A DNA stretch of 64,000 nt from Hymenobacter cellulosilyticus (lineage in GTDB: Bacteria; Bacteroidota; Bacteroidia; Cytophagales; Hymenobacteraceae). The first letter of the stretch is position 1; every line of letters begins with the position of its first letter. A program made the translations under genes and the position numbers. Of the stretch, positions 7,520 to 17,395 are shown one piece after another. The stretch lies in contig NZ_CP095046.1 of assembly GCF_022919215.1 (NCBI RefSeq), forward strand, positions 3,214,501-3,278,500, given 5' to 3'. The notes below the pieces were generated by a model that was not told the origin of the DNA, did not search any database, and worked only from the letters and a program-made list of their open reading frames with translations.

Positions 7520-9961
7520 CTAAAAGCTGTAGCCCACGGTAGCCATGTAGTTGCGGGGGGCGCCGGGGCTGGCCCGGAAGAAGTCGTAACCACCCACGAA
7601 GTAGTACTTATCCAGCAGGTTGTTCACGTTCAGGTGAAAGTTGAACTTGCCGGTGGTGTAGAACAAGGCCGCGTCCAGCACCGTGTAACTCGGCCAGTGC
7701 GCCCAGTACAGCTCCCCGGTAGTGGTGTTTACTACTTGGTTTTCGGTGCGGCGGCGGCTGACGTAGTTGCCCCCCACGGCCACCCCGAGTCCGCGCAAGG
7801 CGGGCAGGACGAAGGTGTATTTGGTCCACAGGCCGGCCGAGTGCTTGGGCGCGTTGGCCAGGGGCTGCCCGTTCTCTACGGCCAGATCAGCCTCCAGCAC
7901 TTCGGAGTGGTTGAAGGCGTAAGTGGCGTTCAAGCTCAGATTCGCCAGAATGTTGCCCACCAGTTCCACTTCGGCCCCGCGGGAGCGGGCCTGCCCATTC
8001 TGCCGGTACACGGGCGCCCCATCGGGAGTTAGCGCCCCGGTGCTTACCAGCTGGTTGCGCTTGATAATCTGGTAGATGGCTACCGTGCCCAGCAGGCCCT
8101 TGTTGAAAAATTCGCCCTTCAGACCAGTTTCAAGCTGGTAGCTGGTTTCGGGGTCGAAGGCGGTGCTGCGGCCGTAGCGCTCGGGAAAGCGGATGTACTC
8201 GGGCTTGAGCGGCCGGAAGCCCGCGCTATAGGAGGCAAAGTAGTTCAGGTTGTCGCGCAGGGCGTAGGTCAGGCCGGCGCGGGGCAGCAGCTGACGCTGC
8301 TGAATGTTCTGGGAACCGTCGCCGTAGTCCCGCTCGTCGGCAAACAGCTCGTAGCGGGCCCCTAGCAGCAACCCCAGACGGGAGGTTACGTCAATCTGGT
8401 CCTGCACGTAGAGGCCGGTGGTGTGGTACACCGAGTTGATGTAGTCAATGAAAAACTGGGGCAGGGGCCGGCGGATGTACTTGGTCGGGTCCTGAATTTC
8501 GTAGAGCGGCTTTTTCAGATCAAACGTGAGCGGGGTTGCCACGCCGTTCACCGTCTTCTGCCGGGCCTCAAACATGGTGCTCTGCGGGTCGGTGTTGTAG
8601 CGGATATAGTCCACGCCCGCCACCACTTTGTGCTGCACCGAGCCCGTGGCGCGGTTCAGGGCAAAGTAGGCGGCCAAGTTCTTGGTGTATTCCTCGGCGC
8701 GCCGGTCGAAGTAGCGCAGGTTCATCACCGTGTTGGCCGGCGCGTCGGCGTACGTGTTCAGGGTGCGGTGCTCACTCAGGTCTTCGTGGTAGGTGAAGTC
8801 GAGGTAGGAGGCATTAAAGGAAAGCCAGTCGGTAAACTTGTGGTTGAGCGAGGCGTTGAGGTAATAGGTGCTGGTGCGGAAATAGTCGCTGGGCTGGCTC
8901 AAGGTAAAGGAGCGGGGCAGGGCAAACAGCTCACCGCCCCGGATGGGCAGGCCCCGGTCCAGGTAGCCGTCGATGTGGGTGTAAACCAGCTCGGCATTAA
9001 TCGTCGTTTTATCCGTCGGCAGGAAGGTCACCGTGGGCGCTACCATCAGGGAGCGGGTATCGTTTACCGACCGGAACGTATTTGATTTCTCAAACCCCGT
9101 ATTGAAGCGGTAGAGCACGTTTTTGCGCTCATTGAGCGGACCCGTCAGGTCGGCCGTGGCCCGCATCGTGTTGAAAGAGCCGGTAGAGAAAGTCAACGCC
9201 TGCCGGGCCACGTCCAGGGGCTTTTTGGTCACCATGTTTACCGTGCCGCCGGGGTTGATGTCGCCGTACAGCGCCGCTCCGGGCCCTTTCAGTACTTCCA
9301 CCCGCTCCAGGTTTACCGTGAGCGGGGCCTGGGTAAAGGAGTTGCCGTAGCTGAAGCCCGAGCGCAGCCCGTTGAGCAGCCGGAAGCCGCTTTCGTAGCC
9401 GTTGCGGAAGCCCCGGATGGTCAAATCGTCGTAGTGGGAGTACTGCGTCACGCCGGCAATATTCTTTACCACGTCGGGCAGGCGCAGGGCCTGGCGGTCC
9501 TCCATCAGCTCTTTAGTAACCGTCGAAATGGACTGCGGCACATCGATGGGGCGAGTGGCCGTTTTGGTACCCACAAAGCTGTAGTCGCTCTTGTAAGTGG
9601 TTTCCTTACGACCCAGCACTTCCACTTCCTGCAAGGCCGTTACCATGGGCTGCAAACTGAAATCCACCGTCAGATTCGGCGTTTCGGCGGTCAGGACCAC
9701 GGTGCGGCGCTGCTCCTGGTGGCTTAGGCTGCGGGTAATGAGCGTATGTTCACCCAGGGGCAGGTCCAGCGAAAAATGGCCGTCGGCGCCACTCAAGGCC
9801 GAAAACCGGCCGGTCGGCTCCAGCACAGAAACTCCCTCGATTCCCCGGCCGCCCGGGTTGGTGATATGGCCGTCGATATGGCCGGATGATTGGCCAGTCA
9901 GGTTTTGACCAGCGGCCAGCAACGGCCAGCAAAGCAACACAAACAGAATAAGTCGCTGCAT
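7520..9961 (-). CDS. TonB-dependent siderophore-type outer-membrane receptor
   Basis: The 813-aa receptor starts at the ATG at 9961 with a clear signal peptide (MQRLILFVLLCWPLLAAGQN); the longer ORF upstream is spurious. A carboxypeptidase-regulatory-like domain follows (INPGGRGIEGVSVLEP-like, with 'FSLDLPLGEHTLITRSL'). Next comes the plug, with 'KTATRPIDVPQSISTVTKEL' and 'VEVLKGPGAALYGDINPGGT', typical of the TIGR01783 siderophore receptors. A 22-strand-type barrel ends in 'NYMATVGYSF' with terminal Phe. Known role of the family: TonB-driven uptake of ferric siderophores or other metal chelates. Downstream are an ABC-2 ATPase and two permeases rather than a FecCD importer, which is unusual for iron import. 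The ligand is unknown. Confidence 0.9.
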   Translation of the reverse strand: MQRLILFVLLCWPLLAAGQNLTGQSSGHIDGHITNPGGRGIEGVSVLEPTGRFSALSGADGHFSLDLPLGEHTLITRSLSHQEQRRTVVLTAETPNLTVDFSLQPMVTALQEVEVLGRKETTYKSDYSFVGTKTATRPIDVPQSISTVTKELMEDRQALRLPDVVKNIAGVTQYSHYDDLTIRGFRNGYESGFRLLNGLRSGFSYGNSFTQAPLTVNLERVEVLKGPGAALYGDINPGGTVNMVTKKPLDVARQALTFSTGSFNTMRATADLTGPLNERKNVLYRFNTGFEKSNTFRSVNDTRSLMVAPTVTFLPTDKTTINAELVYTHIDGYLDRGLPIRGGELFALPRSFTLSQPSDYFRTSTYYLNASLNHKFTDWLSFNASYLDFTYHEDLSEHRTLNTYADAPANTVMNLRYFDRRAEEYTKNLAAYFALNRATGSVQHKVVAGVDYIRYNTDPQSTMFEARQKTVNGVATPLTFDLKKPLYEIQDPTKYIRRPLPQFFIDYINSVYHTTGLYVQDQIDVTSRLGLLLGARYELFADERDYGDGSQNIQQRQLLPRAGLTYALRDNLNYFASYSAGFRPLKPEYIRFPERYGRSTAFDPETSYQLETGLKGEFFNKGLLGTVAIYQIIKRNQLVSTGALTPDGAPVYRQNGQARSRGAEVELVGNILANLSLNATYAFNHSEVLEADLAVENGQPLANAPKHSAGLWTKYTFVLPALRGLGVAVGGNYVSRRRTENQVVNTTTGELYWAHWPSYTVLDAALFYTTGKFNFHLNVNNLLDKYYFVGGYDFFRASPGAPRNYMATVGYSF

Positions 9962-10298
9962 ACAAGAATGAGCATACCCGGTCATGGAAGGCCGTAGCCC
10001 CGACGGGTTGAAGTCAGAAAATAGGAGAGGGGAGCCCAGCCCTTGCCAGCCGAGCGTGAAGGGGCTGGTAAGCGCACAAAAGGGCTTGGATGCCAGTGGC
10101 AGACTTGCGGCCGGCTCGGGAATAAAAGGGCGCACAACAGGGCTACCCGGGCACCAGGCCCGCTTGAAACCCGCTGGCCATACGCACGCACAGCTGCCAG
10201 CCTGGGCTACAGGGGCCGGGGCAGGGCTGCGGTAGTAGCAGCAGGGCTAGATAGGAGTGGGCAGGGCCGCCCGGGGCAGCTGAGGCTGCCGGGTGCGA
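9962..10298. other. Intergenic stretch inside the leftward operon
   Basis: There are 337 bases between the small His-rich gene and the receptor. No supported gene is present; the plus- and minus-strand ORFs are Pro/Arg-rich shadows. It may carry a second promoter for the receptor or simply a long leader. I see no clear terminator. Confidence 0.4.
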
Positions 10299-10685
10299 CT
10301 AGGCGCGCCGGGCCGGCGGGCCACGCAGGGAAGCGCCGTCGAGCAGGTGCGAAGCCCGGCAAACGGGGGCCTGCGGCCGGTACGTGGCGTAAGTCAGCAG
10401 GCGTACGGGAGCGGGCACGGCAACTGGTACGGCGGGCTGAAAAGGCGCGTTGAAGAGTTGCTCGACGTGGCAGTGCTGGTGCTGGGGCGAAAGCGCGGCC
10501 TTGGTGCCGGGCTTGGCCGAGTAGCTCACCTGGGGCTTGTCGTCGGTGTGCTGGTGCCGGTGCAGGCGCAGCACGGCAGCCTCGGGCGTCAGCACGCGCA
10601 CTAGCAGCACTAACAGCCACCATGCTACAATTTGACGCCCTTTTTGCACTCGTTCCCTGAGTTGGTGATGAGCAAATGTAGGCAC
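10299..10685 (-). CDS. Small His-rich membrane-anchored protein upstream of the TonB receptor
   Basis: The ORF has no ATG. Starts are GTG at 10685 or, more likely, GTG at 10649, because a TAnnTTTG element (10680-10673) sits between them. The product has one N-terminal hydrophobic segment (IVAWWLLVLLVRVL) and then 'LRLHRHQHTDDKP', 'LSPQHQHCHVEQLFNAPFQP' and a tail 'RASHLLDGASLRGPPA'. The His/Cys clusters (HRHQH, HQHCHVE) are plausible metal ligands on the periplasmic side. I do not know a named family. Being first in the operon with a TonB receptor and an ABC-2 transporter suggests a metal-binding accessory. Function is inferred only from the residues and the context. Confidence 0.6.
   Translation of the reverse strand: MPTFAHHQLRERVQKGRQIVAWWLLVLLVRVLTPEAAVLRLHRHQHTDDKPQVSYSAKPGTKAALSPQHQHCHVEQLFNAPFQPAVPVAVPAPVRLLTYATYRPQAPVCRASHLLDGASLRGPPARRA
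10673..10680 (-). promoter_or_regulatory. Candidate -7 promoter element (TACATTTG) of the His-rich/TonB/ABC operon
   Basis: On the minus strand the sequence is TACATTTG, an exact match to the Bacteroidota -7 consensus TAnnTTTG. It lies 24 bases upstream of the GTG at 10649. No good TTTG at the expected -33 spacing is visible, and the -33 region is instead occupied by the palindrome at 10696-10712. Confidence 0.45.
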
Positions 10686-10695
10686 AATTTCCTAC

Positions 10696-10712
10696 ATGCA
10701 GCATTGCTGCAT
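10696..10712. promoter_or_regulatory. Palindrome ATGCAGCA-T-TGCTGCAT, candidate operator
   Basis: A 17-base near-perfect palindrome (8-base half sites around one T) begins 16 bases upstream of the TACATTTG element, overlapping the -33 region of the leftward operon. Its size and position suit a dimeric metalloregulator (Fur/DtxR/MarR-like). It stands alone here and no regulator gene is adjacent. The distance to the rightward kinase start is about 300 bases, so it most likely acts on the leftward operon. Confidence 0.45.
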
Positions 10713-11008
10713 CTGTAAAATTATGCGGCGGGCCGGATTTCATTCGGGCCGGGGCCAGGCTGGCTTGTGCGCACACGGGGCCGTCCGGTCGTCGACAACC
10801 GGGGACGAATTTACTCCTGTACCAGTGTCTTAAAGGCGCTTTGCCAGCCCGAAATACACGGGTTTCGGTTACTTTGCAAAAGCGTGGTAAGTGTTGTATT
10901 GGCAAGTGAGCCTTACGCAAGGACGGATTACGTTAGCTCCGCAACGCAAGGGGGTAGGCAACATTGCTTCTAGCCCAGCCGGTGCGGCCGCCGAACTTGC
11001 TATTTGCT

Positions 11009-12880
11009 GTGTCCCTGAAGCTTCCCGCGTTGTATGTTGCCTACCCAGTCCCCGATACTTCTTCTCTTTCTCCGGGCTCTGGGCTGCCGCATCCGCTGCC
11101 TGCCGCCCTGCCGCTGCAGGTGCTGCAGAGTCTGCCCGGGGCCGTTGTGGTCCTCGATGCTTCGGGCATTGTGCAGCTGGTGAATCCGGCCGCGGCGCAG
11201 TTGCTCCGGTGCCAGCCGGCGGCCCTGCTAGGGCAGCCCTTGTATGCCGCGCTGCCCGCCGAGCTTCATGAGCAGCTGCAGCAGGCCGGAGCTGCGGGAG
11301 AAAAATTTCAACTGGAGTATTTCGAGCCCGGCCGGGCCGCGTGGTTTTGCTGGGTGGGCGTTCCGCTGGAAGCCGGCCTGCTGCTGACCATTGAGGACAT
11401 TACCCAGGCCAAGCAGGCCCGGCAGGAGTTGCAGCAGGCTTACGCGCAGCTGGAAGCAATTTTTGAAGCTGTTCCGGCCCAGCTGGGCTACTACCAGGCC
11501 GTGCGCGACGAGCAGGGCCAGCTCATCGATTTGCGCTCGGTGGCCATAAACCGAGCTTCCAATACCCTTATGCAACTATCTGACCGCCCCGGAGCCGAGC
11601 TCATGTCGGTCCTGGTGCCGGGCCTGCGGGAGCTGCCGGTCTGGCAAACCATTACGCAGGTTGTGAGCACCGGGGAGCCACAGCGCCTGGAGCTGGAGCA
11701 CCGCTTCGGTAACCAGGTGCGGTGGCTCGACGTGTACTACGCCCGCCTCGGCGACGGGCTGATCAACGCCTCCCTCGACATCACGGCCCGCAAAGAGCTG
11801 GAACAGGAGCTGCGCGCGGGCAAGGATCGGCTGCAGGCCGTATTCGACAGCTCCACGCTGGCCCTGCACGTGCTCAAGAGCGTGCGCGACGCGGCCGGCC
11901 GCATCATCGACTTCGAAGTAGTGCTGGCCAACAAGGCAGCGGAAGTGGAGGCCCAGGGCCCCGTGGTGGGCCGGCGGATGCTGGTCGACTGGCCCCATAG
12001 CCGGAAAGTAGGCCTCTTTGATGGAATACGGCGCACCGTCGAAACCGGCCAGCCCCTGGATCTGGAGCACTACTTCGATGGCGACGGGTTTCAGGGCTGG
12101 TTTCGGTGGACGGCCGTCAAGCTCGGCGACGGGGTGGCCTCCACCGTGGAAAATATCACGGCCCGCAAGCAGGACACGGCTGAGCTGCTGCGTCTGGAGC
12201 GGGTGCAGCAGCAGCAGTTGGCCAATGCCGTGCTGGCAGCCCAGGAAACCGAGCGGCGGCGCATTGCCGAGAGCCTGCACAATGGGGTGGGCCAGCAGCT
12301 CTACGCCGCCCAGCTGCACCTCGATGGTTTGGCCCGCACCGATAATCCGGCCGCTTTTGCCGAGTGTAAAAGTCAGGTTCTGCAGCTGCTGCGGACGGCC
12401 GTTTGGCAAACCCGGGACCTTTCCCACCAGCTTATTCCCACGGAGCTTGAGGATTTTGGACTCGTGGCGGTTCTGCAGGGTATCTGCCGCGACTTTACCA
12501 CCCCGCAGCTGCGCTTTACCTGTGAAGTAGGCCAATTCCCGACTCTGCCGCCGGCCCTGGAACTGGCTTTTTACCGCATGGCGCAGGAATTGGCCAACAA
12601 CATCGTCAAGCACGCCCAGGCTTCGGAAGCCACGCTGCACCTGCGCGCGCCGGCCGGCTGGCTAGAGCTCTGGGCCGATGATAACGGCCGCGGCTTCAGC
12701 GCAACGGCGCGACCAGACCGGGGCTTGGGCCTGCAAATGCTTACCGACCGGGTAGAGCTGCTGGGCGGCACGCTTACCATCGATTCTTCGCCCGGCTACG
12801 GCACGCAGGTACGAATCCGGATTCCGCACCAGCCCGTGCCGTTGGGGGTAGGGCTGCCACCTGAGCCCGGGCTGGCATAA
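11009..12880 (+). CDS. PAS-domain sensor histidine kinase (HisKA_3 / NarX-like)
   Basis: The protein, about 623 aa, has no transmembrane segment. It has three PAS-like sensory modules (starting near LQVLQSLPGAVVVLDASGIV, LEAIFEAVPAQLGYYQAVRD and LQAVFDSSTLALHVLKSVRD). A HisKA_3 dimerisation domain follows, with the phosphoacceptor in ERRRIAESLHNGVGQQLYAA. The HATPase domain has N-box 'QELANNIVKHAQ' and G-boxes 'ADDNGRGF' and 'GLGLQMLTDRVELLGG'. There is no ATG near the start; GTG at 11009 is my choice and TTG at 10964 is the alternative. Kinases of this type usually phosphorylate a LuxR-family regulator, and none is adjacent, so it is an orphan here. The signal is unknown. Confidence 0.85.
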   Translation: MSLKLPALYVAYPVPDTSSLSPGSGLPHPLPAALPLQVLQSLPGAVVVLDASGIVQLVNPAAAQLLRCQPAALLGQPLYAALPAELHEQLQQAGAAGEKFQLEYFEPGRAAWFCWVGVPLEAGLLLTIEDITQAKQARQELQQAYAQLEAIFEAVPAQLGYYQAVRDEQGQLIDLRSVAINRASNTLMQLSDRPGAELMSVLVPGLRELPVWQTITQVVSTGEPQRLELEHRFGNQVRWLDVYYARLGDGLINASLDITARKELEQELRAGKDRLQAVFDSSTLALHVLKSVRDAAGRIIDFEVVLANKAAEVEAQGPVVGRRMLVDWPHSRKVGLFDGIRRTVETGQPLDLEHYFDGDGFQGWFRWTAVKLGDGVASTVENITARKQDTAELLRLERVQQQQLANAVLAAQETERRRIAESLHNGVGQQLYAAQLHLDGLARTDNPAAFAECKSQVLQLLRTAVWQTRDLSHQLIPTELEDFGLVAVLQGICRDFTTPQLRFTCEVGQFPTLPPALELAFYRMAQELANNIVKHAQASEATLHLRAPAGWLELWADDNGRGFSATARPDRGLGLQMLTDRVELLGGTLTIDSSPGYGTQVRIRIPHQPVPLGVGLPPEPGLA

Positions 12881-13161
12881 AAGGCCGGAAAGGTTCTGGC
12901 TAAGCTAGGCTGAGCGAGTGCCGAGGCTGATTTCTGGGCAGGTTTGCACCAGGGTTGGGGACCATGTCGGGCTTAGTCGCTAAATTTGCGGGAAAGCTGA
13001 GCACTAACTACTTACTGCCGCTGCCGCCTGCCCACTGGCAGCGGTAGCGCAGAAGAAGGGCAGGCAGGCTGTGTTGTGGCGCCGTTGGGCTAAATTCTAT
13101 ATTGTCGAGGGTTCGGGAAAATTATGCTACTTGCCCTTACACCTCCCATCCGACGATTGTT
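12881..13161. other. Intergenic stretch between two kinases
   Basis: No ORF with coding character is seen. It should hold the promoter of the hybrid kinase. An in-frame TTG at 13102 could extend that kinase by 20 residues into this stretch. Confidence 0.4.
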
Positions 13162-16100
13162 GTGAACGAGCAATTTTCTACTAACTCCACCAATCCCTGG
13201 GAGACGGACTTGCAGTTGGTGCAGCAGGTTTTTGACGCGGTGGCAGTACTCGATCAGCACGGTAGCATCCTGTGGAGCAACGACGGTCTGACCAGTCTGC
13301 TGGGCTATTCGCCCGCCGAGCTGCGGCAGCAGTCGGCGTGGGCGGTGCTGGGCGGCAGTGGGGCGGGGCGGGTTGAAGCCGCCTTCCTGCAGGAGCAGCT
13401 GCGCCTCCGGGTGCCCTTTCGCTACGAGGCCCTGCTGCGGCATTCCAATGGCTCGGCCCAGCCGGTACGGGTTAAAATGCAGCCCCTGCCGCCCACGGCT
13501 GCGCCCGGGCAGTTTGTGGCCTTGCTGGAGCTGGTAGCCGATTCTCAGGCGGTTCAGCAAGCGTTGGCGGAAAACGAAGTGCGCTTCCGCTACCTGACCG
13601 AGCACGTGCCCGGAGTCTTGTTTCAGTGGCGCGAAAACCATAGCAAGCCTTCTGGCCTGGTGTACGTCAGCCCGCGCCTGCGCGAAATCTTCGGCATTGT
13701 GCTGACCCCGGAGCAGGACCTCGACCAGTTTATTGACCCCCAGGACCGGCCCCGCTGGAAAGCAGCCATACAGCAGGCCCGCCACCAGGGCGACAACTGG
13801 ACCTTCGAAGGCCGCCTATTGGTGCCGGGGCAGCCCGTGCGCTGGTGCCGCGGCACGGCCGTCCGCTCCCTTACCGATGCCGAGGGCAGTCTGCACAGCG
13901 GCATTCTGGTGGATATTACGGACCTGAAGCGGGCCGAGGAAGCCCTGCGCGTCAATGAGCAGCGCTGGCAGCTGGCCATGGAGCGGTTTGGCGACGGAGC
14001 CTGGGAGTTCAATTACCAGACGGGGGAAGAGTATTTCTCCTCGGCCTATCGGGCCATGCTGGGCTACAGCGAAGAGGAGTTTGCCAAATTACAGCAGACC
14101 TGGCTGTCCCACGTGCACCCCGACGATATTGCCATCAGCCTGCAGGCCTCAGATGCCTATCTGAGCGGCCGGGAGCCTATCTATGCCGTGGAGCGCCGCC
14201 TGCGCTGCCAGAACGGCGAGTACAAATGGGTGCTTACCCGCGGCCTGGTTACCAAAGTCGATGCCGAGGGCAAGCCCCTGATTATGACCGGGGTTCACAC
14301 CGACATTTCGGCCATTAAGGCGGCTAATGCAGCCGTGGAAGCCTCGCGCCTGCGGCTTTCCACTACCATTGCCAACTTCCAGGAAGGCATTCTGCTGGTC
14401 GATGAGCATCACCGCGTAATGCTGGCCAACGAGGCCATCTGCCGGCTGTTCAATACGATGGTTAGCGGGGCCGAACTGGTCGGCCTCGACGCCCGGCTTT
14501 TCGGGCAGCAGGCCAAAAACCGCCTGCGCGACGAAGCCGGGTTTGTGGCACGCTACGACCAGCTGATTCGGCAGCAGCAGCTCGTAACCGGGGAAATCTT
14601 CGCCCTGAAAGATGGCCGCACCCTGGAAGGCGACTTTGTGCCCATCCACATCGACGAGCAGTACATAGGTTACCTGTGGAAGTTTCAGGACATTACCGAG
14701 CGGCAGATCAGCGAAGACAAGCTGCGCCGCCGCGAGGAAAAGTACCGCAGCATTATCGAATACATGAAGCTGGGTCTGGTAGAAATGGACGCGAATGGAG
14801 TAATTACCTACGTTAACCAGGCTTTCTGCGACATTACCGGCTTTGAGTCCGACGAGTTCCTGCATCAGCAGGCCATGCAGCGCGTGGTCAGCCCCGAGGA
14901 TTTGCAGCTGCTGAAGCAAAAAACCGCGGACCGGGCCCGGGGCATCTCCGATACCTATGAGCTGACGATTACCAGCAAGAGTGGGCAGCGCAAGTGGCTG
15001 CTTATCAGTGCGGCCCCGGTGTACAACGATGCCCGGGAGGTGTACGGCTCCATTAGCATCACCCTCGATATTACGGACCGCAAGGAGCTGGAGCACAACC
15101 TGCGCACGGCCAAGGAGTCGGCCGAGGAGTCGGCGCGCAGCAAGGAGCTGTTTCTGGCCAACATGAGCCACGAAATCCGCACGCCCATGAATGCCATTCT
15201 GGGCATGGGGCAGCTGCTGGCCAAAACTCCGCTCGACGCCGAGCAGCAGAACTACCTGCGGGCCATTGCCACTTCGGGCGAAAACCTGCTGGTCATCATC
15301 AACGACATTCTCGACTTGTCCAAAATCGGGGCCAGCCAGCTGTTCATCGAGCGAATTGGCTTTAGCCTGACTACCCTGCTTCAGCAAATCGAGAAGAGCC
15401 TGCACTTCAAAGCCGAGGAAAAAGGCCTGCGCTTCCTGATTCAAACCGATGCCCAGGTGCCCCAGGTGCTGCTCGGCGACCCGTACCGCATCACCCAGGT
15501 GCTGCTGAACCTGGCGGGCAACTCCATCAAGTTCACCGAAAAGGGGGAGGTGTCGGTAGCCTGCGAGCTGCTGCGCCAGCTGCCCGGGCACGTAGAGCTG
15601 CGCTTCACCGTGGCCGACACCGGCATTGGCATCGACGCCGAATTTCTGGGCAACATCTTCCAGGAATTCAGCCAGGAAGACTCGTCAGTGACCCGCAAGT
15701 TTGGGGGCACGGGGCTGGGCCTGAGCATTAGCCGCAGCTTGGTAAACCTGATGGGCGGGGAAATTACTATTGTCAGCCAAAAAAACGAGGGAACCCGCAG
15801 CTCCTTCACCTTGCTACTGCCCGTTGGCACGGAAAAAGACCTGCCCCACAAGGCCGCTATTACGGCCGACATCCGGGAGCGGCTGCGCGGCAAGCGGGTG
15901 CTGCTTACCGAAGACAATTCTTTCAACCGCCAGATTGCCAAGGGTTTTCTGCAAAACGCAGCCCTGCAGGTAACGGAAGCCGAAAATGGGGCCGTGGCCG
16001 TGGAGCTGGCCCGGCACCAAGCTTTCGACCTGATTCTGATGGACGTGCAGATGCCGGTGATGAACGGCTTGGAAGCCACAGCCCAGCTGCGGGAAACCCT

Positions 16101-16664
16101 GAGCCTGACCACACCCATTATTGCCCTGACGGCCAACGCCATTAAGGGGGAGCGGGAAAAGTGCCTGCGCGCGGGCATGAACGACTATCTTTCCAAGCCG
16201 TTTCAGGAAGACGACCTGCTTAAAGTCATCAGCTATTGGACCCTGGGCGAGCCGCTGGTGGGCAGCAATACCGTGCAGGAACCGGGGGCGCCCGCGCTGG
16301 TCGCTCCGCTCTACAATCTGAACCTGATCTACCAGATTGGGCAGGGCGACCCCGACTTCACGGTGCTGATGCTGGAATCGTTTATCGAAGGCGCCGAGGA
16401 GGCCGTGCGCGACCTGCGCCAGGCCCAGCAAACCCGGAACGTCGAGCTGCTGCGGGCCACTACCCACAAACTCAAGCCCAGCCTGGAGCATCTACAGGTG
16501 CACCTGATTTTGCCCGTGGTGCAACAGCTCGACACGTGGCGCGAAGCCTACGACGAGGCTCATCTCAGCCCCTGATTGACCGCACCAGCCACGTGTTGCA
16601 GCGTCTGATTGCCCACCTGAACATGGAGTTGCAGGATGCCCGCCTAAGCGTGGGGCCGGGGTAA
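13162..16664 (+). CDS. Hybrid histidine kinase: multiple PAS, HisKA, HATPase, REC, Hpt (frameshift near the end)
   Basis: This cytosolic hybrid kinase of about 1,167 aa carries five PAS/PAC modules in its N-terminal 650 residues. HisKA follows (phospho-His in LANMSHEIRTPMNAILGMGQ), then HATPase (LNLAGNSIKFTEKGE; GTGLGLSISRSLVNLMGG) and a receiver (VLLTEDNSFNRQIAKGF; phospho-Asp in LILMDVQMPVMNG). A C-terminal Hpt domain has its His in LRATTHKLKPSLEHL. I chose GTG at 13162 since no ATG exists; TTG at 13102 is an alternative. The literal frame stops at 16575. One extra C in the run at 16569-16572 continues it as PLIDRTSHVLQRLIAHLNME and on to a stop at 16664, completing the Hpt helices. It is a full phosphorelay in one chain. 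Output partner unknown. Confidence 0.88.
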
Positions 16665-16681
16665 CAGGGCCGCGCATACGC

Positions 16682-17395
16682 CTAAGCGGCGCCGGGCCAA
16701 GAAGAATGCCAGGCGCCCAGCTCGCGGCGCAGGCGCTGGGCTGTGTCGTCGGCTTCCCGGCCGATGGCCTGTTTGACCTTGATAACCTGCTCGGCCGAGG
16801 GCTGGGCCTGGCGCGTGAGCGTAGCGCTCAGGGTCTGCATCCACCGCATGGAATCTTCCACGGCCTCGTACACGCCCGTCGCAATCGGGGCGCTCTGGGC
16901 CTCGGCGCGGTACAGATCCAGCAAAACGACCGTCAGGCGGGAGTAGGATTCGAGCAGCAGCTGGTCCTCAATAGTGGTTTTTTGGGGGCAGTGGTCGGCA
17001 ATGGCCAGCACGCCAATGTTGAAGCCGTCGGCCGTTTTGAGCGGAATTCCCACGAAAAACTGTAGGTTGAGCAGTTCAATTTCGCCCGACTGAATCAGTT
17101 GACACGGCTCTTTGCGCAGGTTCTCAAACACCGTGGCCTCATCCTGCAGAATGGCTACCGAACACAGGCTGTAGTCGCGGGCCAAGTGCTCGGTGCCGGT
17201 CCAGCCGGTGGTGTAGCGAAACCAGACCGACTCGGCTTCAACCAAGGATAAAAACGAGATGGAAACTCCGCATAAGCACGCGGCCAGGGCTACTAACTCG
17301 TCAAAAACCCGCTCGTGGAGGTTTCCTAGACTGCGGTAGCGGGCCACAGCCCGGAGCCGGGCAGCTTCATTAGCAGGGATAAGTCTACTATCCAT
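16682..17395 (-). CDS. GAF domain-containing protein
   Basis: The 237-aa soluble protein starts MDSRLIPANEAARLRAVARY at an ATG. It matches the common stand-alone GAF proteins that begin 'E..RL..L..Y.ILDT..E..FD.L..LAA..CG.PI...SL'; here that region reads 'NLHERVFDELVALAACLCGV'. 'ARDYSLCSVAILQDEATVFE' and 'NLQFFVGIPLKTADGFNIGV' are the usual GAF core motifs. A C-terminal helical tail of about 80 residues follows. It may bind a small ligand or sense redox state. It is convergent with the hybrid kinase (about 17 bases between the restored stop and its own stop), so a functional link is possible but unproven. Confidence 0.82.
   Translation of the reverse strand: MDSRLIPANEAARLRAVARYRSLGNLHERVFDELVALAACLCGVSISFLSLVEAESVWFRYTTGWTGTEHLARDYSLCSVAILQDEATVFENLRKEPCQLIQSGEIELLNLQFFVGIPLKTADGFNIGVLAIADHCPQKTTIEDQLLLESYSRLTVVLLDLYRAEAQSAPIATGVYEAVEDSMRWMQTLSATLTRQAQPSAEQVIKVKQAIGREADDTAQRLRRELGAWHSSWPGAA

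Noticed and set aside
14149..15591. 480-aa minus-strand ORF
   Set aside because: It is opposite the hybrid kinase. It is a shadow.
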